Below, piece after piece: positions 12,117 through 21,660 of a stretch of 64,000 nucleotides of DNA (the stretch's first letter is position 1; every line of letters starts with the position of its first letter). The DNA is taken from positions 3,688,001 to 3,752,000 of the forward strand of contig JAUEDM010000003.1 of the NCBI GenBank assembly GCA_033439685.1. The letters run 5' to 3'. The position numbers and the translations under genes were made by a program. The notes below the pieces were generated by a model that saw nothing but the letters and a program-made list of their open reading frames with translations, was not told the DNA's origin and did no database searches. Source of the DNA: Apodospora peruviana (Eukaryota; Ascomycota; Sordariomycetes; Sordariales; Lasiosphaeriaceae).

Positions 12117-13060
12117 ATGGAGACGCCGGTCGTCCGCAGGCGTCGGATCCGCAAGCGCAAGGCCTGCGTCCAATGCACGGCATCCAAGAGGAAATGCGAC
12201 AAGACCTCCCCGCACTGCAAGCGGTGTGTGGAAAGGGGTAGCGCCTGCGAGTATCAGCCGATGGCACACATCCAGCGAGCCAGCAACAGCATGCAGCCAC
12301 GCCTTGAGCCGATCCCTGGCCCCGGAGGCATCAACACCGTGACAAATCCCGAGAGCACGACCCGCGTGCATGATGAATCAGACAAAGGCCACGACGAAGA
12401 CGTTCCCCGACAAGAACGTGAGCACCATCCACGTGGCCTTGGCCTGAGCCCCGAGTTCTCATTACCAATCGCGAGTGGCAGCAGTACCTTTGCCCCTAGT
12501 GATCGTCCGCAGCAGCAACAACAAGGAACTCTCATATCTTCCATCACCACCACCACCGCTACCACCGCTACCACCACCACCACCACCACCACCGGCACTG
12601 GCACTCCTTCCTCCTCCTCCAACAACCCCATTGGCCCCACAACAATAACGACCTTCATCGACCAAGAACTGGGTAATAGTCCTCTCGACGGGCTCGAACT
12701 ATCCTTCCTCTCCCCCGACTCCTGGGGCCGCTCATTCACCCTCGACCCGGAGGAGGACGAGGAGGTGTCGTCCTCCGCTGCTCGCACAGTATCCGAGGAA
12801 ACTCTGCCTCAATTCATCGCCCATCTCAAGGCATGGATGCAGACCTGGACCGCCACCGGCCACAGTCCCATGATGCACCGCAATCTATACGGCAGCCACA
12901 TGATGCCGCCGTGCGTCCAAGACGCCTTCACCACGGCCGCAACGTATTACACTTCCACTGATGGTAATACGCCGTCTCACAGCAGCACGAAACCTGCTAT
13001 CCTTAAAATCGTGAGGGATAGGGCCGAGAGACTCATTGCTGAGAACAACAGCAAGCCTAT

Positions 13061-13096
<36 letters not shown>

Positions 13097-13426
13097 CACT
13101 GCTCAGGACAGCAGCATGATGGGAGAGAGGCGGAGTAATAGTACTCTATTAGATACACAGACGCATCTGGCCAGGACGCAGGCGCTGTTTGTCTACCAGC
13201 AGCTGGGGCTGTTCGACGGCGATATACGGAGCCGCGCGCAGGCCGAGGAGCAGATGAACACGCTGCATGCGTGGGCGACGCAGATGCTAGAGAGTGCAAG
13301 GTTGGATTGTGTGGCTGGTGCGGAAGAGTACCGCCGCCGCCGCCTTCGCCTTCCTCTTATAGTAGTTGATGACGACGAAACAGGGAGGAGAAGTGAGATA
13401 GGACCTACTATTATCCGACCCTGGGA

Positions 13427-13464
<38 letters not shown>

Positions 13465-13904
13465 CTAGTAATGGGGAAAAAGTTGTTAGTAGGACGTCCC
13501 CATTGGTGTTGGGGAACATATTAGCGACAGATTATCATGATCCGAATCCGACAACCTGGAAGGCCTGGATACTGGCGGAATCAGTAAGAAGAACTTTTCT
13601 AATGGCAGAGTACATGCAGAGCGTGTACCTGACCATCAAGAGGGGTTGGTCGACCTGTGCCGGCGGGGTGGCGTTCACGCCCAAGGCAGGCTTGTGGGAT
13701 GCGTCCTCGGCCTGGGCGTGGATGGATCAGGCAAAGGCAAGCGGCCAGCAGGAAAGGTTGTTGCCGCTGCTGCAGAGTACGGATGGGTGGATTGCCTTGA
13801 AGGAAAGTAAGCGGCCTCAGGATGTGGACGAGTTTACTCGTGTCGTGCTGGGCCTTTGCGATTCTAGGAGGCAGTGGGGTGCAAGCTCATGTTATTATGA
13901 GTAG
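12117..13904 (+). CDS. Zn2Cys6 (fungal binuclear cluster) transcription factor
   Basis: A single open frame encodes 595 residues from the ATG at 12117; upstream in-frame codons lack an ATG. The zinc cluster is at the N-terminus with Cys at residues 17, 20, 27, 34, 37 and 44, preceded by the basic run RRRRIRKRK. Such proteins bind CGG-type half sites and often control the cluster in which they sit. The middle is low complexity: poly-Thr runs from ACC and ACT repeats, and a poly-Ser run from an AGT repeat at about 13428-13463. The C-terminal half has aromatic helical segments of the kind found in aflatoxin-type regulators, but I do not recognise a specific domain. Placed inside the SDR/reductase/UstYa/P450 locus and divergent from the SDR, it is the natural candidate for a pathway-specific regulator. 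That role is inferred. Confidence 0.88.
13061..13098 (+). repeat. (ACT)n microsatellite in coding sequence
   Basis: A run of ACT triplets encodes poly-Thr within the Zn2Cys6 regulator. It is in frame, so length changes would be tolerated. A similar AGT run encoding poly-Ser lies at about 13428-13463, and an ACC run lies near 12545-12592. Confidence 0.9.
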
Positions 13905-14024
13905 GGCTGAGGTATACATCTCTCTTTATTTTTCTATTATATCCAAAAAAAAACCAAAAAAAAAAAAACCAAAAAAAACTCCACCAGTTACACTCTCCCC
14001 AATCCACGTCATTTTGCCAGTTGA

Positions 14025-15113
14025 TCACAACCCAGCCCTCTCGTTGAACTGAAGCTGCTGGTCCAAGAAGCTCGATATCGTTTCATCCATGGTATGCCAC
14101 TTGATCCCAAAGTCTCCCTCAGCCCGGGACGAGTCGGCGATAAATGGCTGCTGGTACGGGCCCTCCTCCGACATGGTGCAAGGAATGGCCGGGTAGTTGG
14201 CCTTGACGAACTTGACGATGCCCTCCCAGCTCGTCTTGGGGCCCGCGAGAATCACCTCAGTGAGCGGTGCATCGGGGTTCAGAGGCGCATCCATGCCGTT
14301 GAGGTGAGCCTGGCTAACGTCCCGGACGTCGACGAATCCGGCCGGGATGGCAGGCGAGCCCGACGCAAGAGAAGCGAGAATCCAGCTGTTGACGAGGGCG
14401 CCGGGACTTGCGGCCGACTTTTGGGTCTGGTCGTAGCCGACGACAAAAGTCGGGTGCAGAGTGACGAGGGCGAAGTGCGGCTTGTTCTGGGTCGCCCACT
14501 CGATGGTGAAGCGGTGCGCGAGGATCTTGGATGCAGAGTACTTGGCGCCATCGCTGCGCGGACCTTCGGGGAAGACCATGTCCTCGTCGACTTGGATGGA
14601 GGCGTTGGCGCCCTCTGTAAGATGTGTTACTTGTTGTCTTGTGCTATATGTTTATGAGTGTAATGACTTACCGTTGATCACCAGTCCTGGGATGCGCAGT
14701 CCGTCGAGCGGCATCAGTGCGAGAAGGGAAGACATGACAACCACGCGCTTCACAGCCTTGGCTGTGGCTGCGGCGACCAATACTGCTTCGGTTGCCTTGA
14801 CAGCAGGACCCAGATACTCGGCCTTGAAGTCGGTTCCGCGCCCGGGTAGGGGCGAGGCGAGGTGGAAGATGTAGGAGACATCTTCGCCAAGCGCTGATCG
14901 GATGACGGCGCTGTCGGTCAAATCGGGAATGACAACAAACTCGAGTTGGTCCTGCTCGTTGGTGTATGGGGCAAATCTCTCCTTCAGTTGCTCGGCCTGG
15001 GCTTCCCGCCGGACACTAACACGGACCCGGTGTCCGGCCTTGAGCGTGTCCTGAACGACTTGGGACCCGATGAAGCCTGAGCCGCCGGTGATGAAGACGA
15101 GGGAAGCGGCCAT
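14025..15113 (-). CDS. NAD(P)-dependent epimerase/reductase (DFR / methylglyoxal reductase type)
   Basis: Exons 15113-14672 and 14614-14025 join in phase 1 across a 57-nt intron and encode 343 residues. It is an extended SDR: the N-terminal 'GGSGFIGS' dinucleotide motif is at residues 10-17, 'YIFHLASP' is the strand that follows, and the active-site Tyr and Lys are in 'GAKYSASKILAHRF'. 'DVRDVSQAHL' is the conserved loop of dihydroflavonol-reductase-like and Gre2-like carbonyl reductases. It probably reduces an aldehyde or ketone with NADPH in the cytosol. It is convergent with the Zn2Cys6 gene (120 bp apart, with A-rich tracts between) and belongs to the same putative locus. The true substrate is unknown. 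Confidence 0.9.
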
Positions 15114-15831
15114 GGTAATTTCTTGTAGGGGACTTTGAGGTTCTGTTAGATATCACTATGTTATTTGGAAGAGAAATATTCTTGCGGGTGGTTGACGAAA
15201 GCAGATGATGGTCGGTTGGGAGACCCTAACAGCAACTGAACGGTAACAAGATCACTCCTTTTATCTACAAGTTGCATATGAATGTTAGGTAGATAGATTA
15301 TCAAGCACCAGTATGGCGTACGTAGCCCTCTCTGATTATATTCGGCGCTTTCCATTTGTAATATCCATCTACCTCCTTCTCGTGATCTGATGCAGTCTAT
15401 AGAACGGGTCGTGGTTTGTCACCGTTCCAGTGGGACGAAATCAGATGCGGCAGGGTGCACAGATGCTTGCTTTTAATAGATGTTTACTGAGTCTTCCGTG
15501 TCTTGGCACCGTTGAGTCTCTACCAAGCCTCTCCGGAGTGCTGATTAGGTGAGTGCATGCGTGAATGATTAGTGAATGATTACTGATCAGTGATCACGGA
15601 GACCAACTGCCGCTCGCGGACTGGCGTGTCGGGATGCTCCAGTGGCGTCAACACGGCCCAAGCTCGAGCATAGGGATTCCTATATTTGGGTCTTGTTCGG
15701 CATTGCAATAGGCCCAGTCCTAAATTACATATACCATTGAGTTCGAACTACCCATCCCCAACCCACTATCAACATAGCTCATAACTTGTCAGTGCTATAT
15801 ATCTGGGTTTCTTCGTTCACTCCCACCTAGA
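15114..15831. promoter_or_regulatory. Promoter region of the epimerase/reductase gene
   Basis: This 718-bp region lies between the PTH11-like gene end and the reductase start. It contains a direct repeat of gtgaatgatta (15561-15571 and 15572-15582) running into two palindromes, ctgatcag and gtgatcac (15583-15597). These are candidate operator-like sites about 450 bp upstream of the reductase. Confidence 0.45.
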
Positions 15832-17081
15832 CTAAACTTGGGATTTCTCATTCTCAGAGTTTAGGCTCTTGTTGGAGTTCATAGTTCGTAGCGATTTCAG
15901 CGATCCGAAACTGACGAGGCCTCGGATGCTGCTGAAGACGGAACTCGGTGTAAGGCCATGGACGATTGGACGCAGTATGGGAAGACAGGCACAGACGACA
16001 GCCAGACACAATTCTGGGACAGTCCAGTAAAAGAGCGGAGCTTCGTCATCTAGGTAGACAAAGTTGGTTAGATCCCAATAGTAAGTCATTTGTGGTGAAT
16101 GGGAAGCAATCAGATGAGGAGTGCTTACACGTGAGGTCGTGGTTCTTGGCGATTAGAGCACCAACAGTGTAGAAAGCATAGATCTTCCCTATCCCAGCAG
16201 CCGTAACACTGCGCAGTGATACCGATATGTCAGCCATCGTAAATCCAAGGAGGACGCTGTGACACCTACATGGCACCGAGCATAAAGATGCCCGTAGTGG
16301 CGAGTTTTGTCTTGAGATCCATATGCATTCTCCAGATCATGGGCCACGGCATAGACAATACCATCAGATCAAGAATGACGGAGCTGACTGCGTAGCCGTA
16401 GTTGGACTCTATGCCAATGCAATGCTTCCTTTGGCCCTGTTGCGATGTCCACACCTCGCTTATCGGGAAGCATCGGAAGATGAACACGAAGACGAAGGAC
16501 ACAATCCATCCAATATTAAGGGCCGACAAAACGTACACTGCGTATCGAAATCGGCCGGCACCAAATATCCGATTGTACAGCAGGAGGACAGACCATCGGG
16601 AACACCCCAGACCTACGCTGCCGAGGATTGGGGTTACGTAGGTCATCTGTTCAACGGGGTTACCAACATTAGTCTTTGCTCTATGGCGTCGAGTTGACCG
16701 TGAATGACATTACACGGTGCAGAGAAATGAGTGGCCTTACCTTATTCAGAGCCGTCAACTTCGGGCCATTGACAGCGAATCCTTCGCCATCCAGAGGCAT
16801 ATGCTGACCAAGATCTGCCTTGATGGCACCATAGAGAATGTTTGCGACATTTCCAAGAGAAAAGATCTAACATCCGACCAAGTTAGTCTGCAGTGTCTGC
16901 CGCATCTGATGAGAAGCTGGGTGCGTTGGTGACTCACCAGCGCAGGCAGAACAACCCAGTCATCAGCTCCGAGTTTCACTCTCTTGATGGCTCTGGCACG
17001 AAATCTAGCGATGACTGCAACAATAGAAAGAAAGGGAAAGACGGTGCACAAGGCAAGAGCGGTTGGGTCAATCTGACCCAT
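15832..17081 (-). CDS. PTH11-like integral membrane protein (fungal rhodopsin-domain family)
   Basis: Five exons on the minus strand (17081-16938, 16866-16741, 16646-16270, 16208-16129, 16049-15832) all join in frame to give 314 residues. The family is a large fungal group of seven-helix plasma-membrane proteins related to the Magnaporthe receptor PTH11 and to CFEM-GPCR-like proteins. Visible family hallmarks are 'LGADDWVVLPAL' after the first helix, a 'GSVGLGCSRWSVLLLYNRIF' helix, 'ALNIGWIVSFVFVFIFRC' and the 'LDLMVLSMPWPMIW' helix followed by a basic loop. It lacks a CFEM domain. The Ser/Asn-rich tail after the last helix is short. Members often occur near secondary-metabolite and effector loci; a sensing role here is inference only. 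Confidence 0.85.
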
Positions 17082-17688
17082 TATGGCAACTGGAAATCCG
17101 GTGAAGTACAGATTTGGACTGTTTTCTGAGAGAATCTCTCGTAAGCGAGGAGAGAGAAAGGTCAGGTTGACTTTTGCAATCCTCGTTGGGGGCCTGCTGG
17201 GTGGTTATTACAGCTTTGTTAAGAGAGTTCCACATCCTACCCTCCACTACGTAAAGCAATCAGTGGTAACCCAGATATGCAGAGTCGTGTAACAGGCGAC
17301 AGGATAGGGGCAACGAATCAGGAAGGTCTTGCAAATGAAGAGGGACGGGAGAAGGCGGGACGACGACGGGGGGAAGACGGAAACACAGCCAGACGCCACA
17401 GGGCTGCATAATCAATGCTTCTCGAATGCCACGGGCCTGCATAAATCGCGGCCGATCAACACAAGTACCAGGCTTTCGTCACGGCAGTTGTGTCACGGTA
17501 AGGTGGATTGATACCAAAGGCTGACATGAAATCATCATTCGAGTTGATTTCTTGCATTGAGAAACGATTGCAACTATCAACTGACTACGGAAATGACTGT
17601 ACTGGGCCTTCATGCGCTTCCTCTCACCCTCTCATCATGGTCTACCATCCAATTTCCTCTGAATATCAGGCCTAATCTGATGCTTCCT
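17082..17688. other. Intergenic region upstream of the PTH11-like gene
   Basis: This is the promoter side of the PTH11-like gene and the 3' flank of the small secreted peptide gene. The short open frames show no conserved features. Confidence 0.4.
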
Positions 17689-17942
17689 TCAAGTGCTAGC
17701 GGTAGCTTCCTCGAAATCGTCCGCAATACTCTGAGCCCATGCGTGTATCGGGACATCGTCCGCGTCAACTAATACTTAATCAGCACAATGTAGGCTAACC
17801 TCCAAATATGGAGAGTGAATTCAAGGAGTTATCCGGGTCTCGAGTTCCGCTTCATACCTCCATGTGGGTGTTGGTGCACGACGGCAGGCAACGCTGCCGC
17901 GAAGACAGCCAGAAAAGGCACGAATAGGTAGGAAAGCTGCAT
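17689..17942 (-). CDS. Small secreted peptide, 54 residues, candidate pathway precursor
   Basis: Exon 1 (17942-17858) and exon 2 (17768-17689) join in phase 1 over an 89-nt intron with donor GTATGA, a gctgat branch point and acceptor TAG. The product is 54 residues. Residues 1-20 (MQLSYLFVPFLAVFAAALPA) are a textbook signal peptide. The mature part, about 34 residues, starts with a His-rich stretch (HQHPHG), continues through 'DADDVPIHAWAQ' and ends in an acidic tail (DDFEEATAST). It has no cysteine, no tyrosine and no Lys/Arg, so it lacks the Kex2 (KR) repeats of known dikaritin precursors. It is divergent from UstYa-1 across 763 bp and lies between the PTH11-like gene and two UstYa-like genes. 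A precursor role is a hypothesis; the alternatives are a small effector-like secreted protein or a chance gene model. Confidence 0.5.
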
Positions 17943-18705
17943 GGTTGCTAAATGGGTTTGTGTTGGAAATTTTGAAAGAATGTGTTTTTGGACTCGATGA
18001 ATTCTGGATATCTTGTGTCGCGAACTGAGCTGGAGGATAGAGGCCCCTGCTTCGTAGATATATCTACTGGTGAGATCATTTTGCGCAACCTCAAGTGCAG
18101 TGACAGCCTAGAGCTCCAAGCCTCGAATGATGTCGTAATACACCTCGGTGAGTTGGTGTTGCCGTGCCATCTGCGGTTGGTTTGTTAATGCCGTGGTACT
18201 TTTGGTGGATCCTATTGTCGTATCGTTTCCGACTGATCACTCTATAACATGGTCGGTAAGTCGATAGTTTCGTATCATCCGGTGAGTTTTATGATGTTGT
18301 AGCAGGCACTTCCGGCAAGTTGACGCTCAGCATGAATACTTAATCAAGAGAAAACTCGGAATATCACTCCTTTCAGACACGGCACGTCGAACTCAGTCCA
18401 AGGCAGATGATTGCGCCGCAATAGGGCATGGTGGTGTTACCCACTGCCGGCCGTGACTCAAGCTGAAGGACCTTTCACGGCTGGGATACGCGTACTCGGT
18501 ATTCTTACTGCGCCGAACCACCGCCTCAGTATCCCCGTTGGTGTTACCGCCACCGGCGGCCGACGTGATGTAATTGGAAGATAGTCTTGGCAAATCAGCA
18601 CCTATCACAGCGGTTGTTTTGTTCATGATAAGCAGCCGAGTTGACATCGATCATCGATTGCACGCCCTCTACCCGAATCAGCACGGAATTTCCAGAATAT
18701 CGACC
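17943..18705. promoter_or_regulatory. Divergent promoter, small peptide / UstYa-1
   Basis: A 763-bp bidirectional intergenic region. It contains a CG-rich segment near 18548-18565 (ccaccggcggccgacg) with adjacent CGG and CCG triplets, the kind of half sites that Zn2Cys6 factors bind. No open frame is supported. Confidence 0.4.
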
Positions 18706-19529
18706 ATGAACAGATTGCATTTTCCTTGGACTCGCCATTACAGCGAGCAGTATACTCTTTTTCGAGAAGGGAAAACGCCCCCCGGAATTACTTCTTGGTC
18801 TTTGACTCAGATCTCTTTGACTTTGGTACTCTGCCTTGCTTCGTCACTGGTTGGCTACATCATTCGCGGTTGGGGGCTGAATGGAGTCCACGAACAACCT
18901 CTGGCGGAGGCCAACTTGTTACCCCCATCATTGAAGCCGGCCGGGAATCTTGTCAAGATTTTCAACTTCAACGACATTTACTCCGCCCCGCCTAACGAAG
19001 ACTCGAACAGAGCCTGGGCAGAGAATCTCCCTCGTGAGTGCTCAGTCCTTGAGGACACCACATGTCTATCTGGAATCAACTGAAGAACTGACAGAGATAA
19101 CTTGGTTGCAGCTGGAGAAGGTTTCATGATTAAGCACTCTCACCTTTCAAATATCTCGGAATTTTCCGTCTTTCATCAACTTCACTGCATAGTAAGCCAG
19201 TCCCCAAACCGACGCTTGTTGAAAACCGAGTGTAACTTTTTTTCTCATCCCACACCTAGGACACCATTCGCCATGGTTACTATGCAGCACTCAGGGGCAG
19301 AAACGGGTCGGGTAATCTGAGTGAACATAAAGCGAAGAAAAACGAACGTCATGTCACACATTGTTTCGATTTTCTTCGCCAGTGCGTTGAGTGTGCTGCA
19401 GACACCAATGTAGAACCTGTAGACTGGACTGTAAAAGGGGTGAGTGGTTGGGGATTCGAAAGAGTGTGCAGGGACTTTTCCTTGCTGAAGGAACATGCGC
19501 AAAAATGGAAGGTACCGGGGATTGAGTGA
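18706..19529 (+). CDS. UstYa-like (DUF3328) oxidase 1
   Basis: Exons 18706-19033, 19112-19191 and 19260-19529 join in frame to give 225 residues, the normal size for the family. A single membrane helix lies at about residues 32-54. The two signature motifs are present: HQLHC (131-135) and HCFDFLR (170-176), whose His and Cys are thought to bind the metal or cofactor. 'NRAWAENLPPGEGF' before the first motif is also typical. UstYa-family proteins perform oxidations, including cyclisation of RiPP precursor peptides (ustiloxin, phomopsin, asperipin) and steps in some other fungal metabolites. The gene is divergent from the small peptide and convergent with a second UstYa-like gene. The ATG at 18706 was chosen because it leaves a short cytoplasmic tail before the helix. 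Confidence 0.88.
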
Positions 19530-19918
19530 CGGTAGTGGGATACCAGTATAGTACGAGATTCACACCTCAACAATGATTTAAACCATTAGATACAGCCGGC
19601 GTGGCTATCAAAAGGGTCTGAATACTCCTCCGAGTAGATGCCATTGGTTTTGTATTGGCGACACGATGTTTTCTTACCCAGGATATGTCTTGCACTGTAA
19701 CCGCCGGAGAGAGGAGTGAGTGTTCATAAATCCCAACAGAGATATTAAAACAGAAGTCACAGGCAATGCCGAACAAGTGAAATAAACAAGTGAAATAAAG
19801 ATCGGCTATGATTTCTTGTTCTACTCAAAGGAACACTATATTGCAAGCAGAAGGTACCTATGCAACCAGACAGGTACTCTTCTCCGAGATGAAATCACAC
19901 AGAAAAGTAGAGCAGAAT
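19530..19918. other. Intergenic region between the convergent UstYa-like genes
   Basis: A 389-bp shared 3' flank. A short direct repeat (caagtgaaata, twice) lies near 19775-19797. Nothing else is evident. Confidence 0.5.
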
Positions 19919-21076
19919 TCACTTGTGCGCTCCATCCATGTCGTCTCCCGGCAAGGAACCAGGCTTAGTCCCCAGCCTCACATCAAGATTGGCCTCTTCC
20001 TCCTGAGTACACATCTAGTTAGCTGGAGTTCATTTTAAAACGGGTGCAAATTCCTTACCGGCGAAAGGGGAGGTCTACCCTCAAATGCATCGGCATCGAA
20101 GAGATCAACTCTTCTTTCGGCATTCCAGGCATCAAACTTTTCCCAGTTGACGCACTTGTGTTGCTGTTCGACAGTGGGTCTGGGAAACGCCCCCATCCAT
20201 TCGTAGGTCGACACGGCTCGTTCAGCGTGGCACATGGCATTCAGGCGCAGACGGTCCAGGCAATGTTCTGATGGAAGCTGTAAGCAGAAGACTCCGTCAT
20301 GGAAACATCATGATATAGCACCACTCACCAATATGCACTTTCCGCTCTCTGAGGGCATCGCCTTCGAGGTATGGCCAGTAGTGTTCCCGGTGCATCCACT
20401 TTCTGATCCAGTGCTATTACCATGGATAAGTTAGCCTCTGTCTCGGACGGGAAGCAAGGGGCTTGGACCGTAACTAACCACACAGTGAATGTCATGATAG
20501 GCCATGAAGCTTCCGACGTATCCAGAGCCATCCTTTAGCTTGAGAGAGGTGAGATTCATCTTTTGCATTTCGTCTTCCGTGAAGCGGACGTTCATGTCTT
20601 TAGCAGCACTGTCGTTAGACTTTGTTTTCAAACCCAGTTAGGGACCACACTTACTCCACAGGAGATTTCTCCATGCCTCGTCGTGTTCGGGTCGTGGATC
20701 ACCCACGAAGGGATTGTCGTGGTAAAAGTCCCGGAGAGGAAAGTCGACCAGCTGGTGTTCTACGGCCTCTTCTGCGGGGTCTGCACAGGTTATTAGTTGA
20801 TGCCTTGTACTTAGTGTTGCGAGTCTTACAGTATATCTCTGCTGCACTATCCACGTTGGTGCATGCTGGCATGCTGCTAGACCTGTTGAACCACGAGGTG
20901 CCGGTGATGGTGAGGGTCAGGAGGTATACTAGAGCGATGGTGCAGTGGGTTGCGATGGCAGGATAGTTGATCCGTCTGCGACGAACACTCATCCGTTCCC
21001 AGTCATCTTGGTGATGAGAGCCTGGCGCGAGGAACGGCTCTCGAGCGTCTTCTGAGGAGCTGGGTTTGTCAAACAT
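19919..21076 (-). CDS. UstYa-like (DUF3328) oxidase 2
   Basis: Six exons on the minus strand (21076-20830, 20780-20655, 20597-20479, 20413-20329, 20267-20059, 20002-19919) close in frame to 289 residues. The helix is at about residues 40-60. The family motifs are HDIHC (159-163) and HCLDRLR (194-200); 'YPAEEAVEHQL' and 'DEAWRNLLW' are the expected N-terminal blocks. The last exon is inferred from a strong GTAAGG...CTAACT...CAG intron; without it the frame would end at 20035 in '...SPVRNLHPF'. It is more divergent and longer than UstYa-1. Pairs of unlike UstYa proteins commonly act together in RiPP pathways. It shares a 584-bp divergent promoter with the P450 gene, which supports joint regulation. 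Confidence 0.87.
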
Positions 21077-21660
21077 TGCAGGTGATGGTATGGTAAAGTT
21101 GCAAAGTGAGGAAGGGGTATCAGAATATGGGGCTTCGAACAGGCTACTACCTACCTAGGTAATTAAGAATGACCAGATGAGAGCATAAGGTGTCGAGTAC
21201 CGACAAGGCTGAATTGCATGAAGCCCAAAAGCTTGACTCAAAGCTTGGTTCAACGGTCCCGGCATATTTCGGAGTGTGACGCATTGTTTGTACCTCCCGA
21301 GGCACTTTAATCGAGATAAGAATCGGACCGGATTGCTTTGCTCATCGCTGCAGGCCTCCGGCACGGGCCGGGGCGATGATCGATCTCAAGCGAGTCAAGC
21401 CAACTGGAGCTCTCGGAGTCTCGGGTCACACGCGGCACAAACCGGTCAGTGTCCAAGGCAGCAAGCAACGGAAGGTGTGACCAACGTCGAGGCCCTACAT
21501 ACGGTAATTACATTAGGTACCTTACCGAGGTGATTAACTGATCAGCCGCTTACCGTCACATTTGTACGCGTCTTTTCCCCTCCTCCAACTCCCGTCGTGC
21601 AACAGAACCTGAACCCCGAACCGCCCGCGCCACTTCCATCTTCCTTCCACATTCGTCACC
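21077..21660. promoter_or_regulatory. Divergent promoter, UstYa-2 / cytochrome P450
   Basis: A 584-bp bidirectional region between two divergent genes of the putative cluster. No coding frame is supported. Short ctacctacctaggt-type repeats lie near 21146-21160. Confidence 0.4.
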
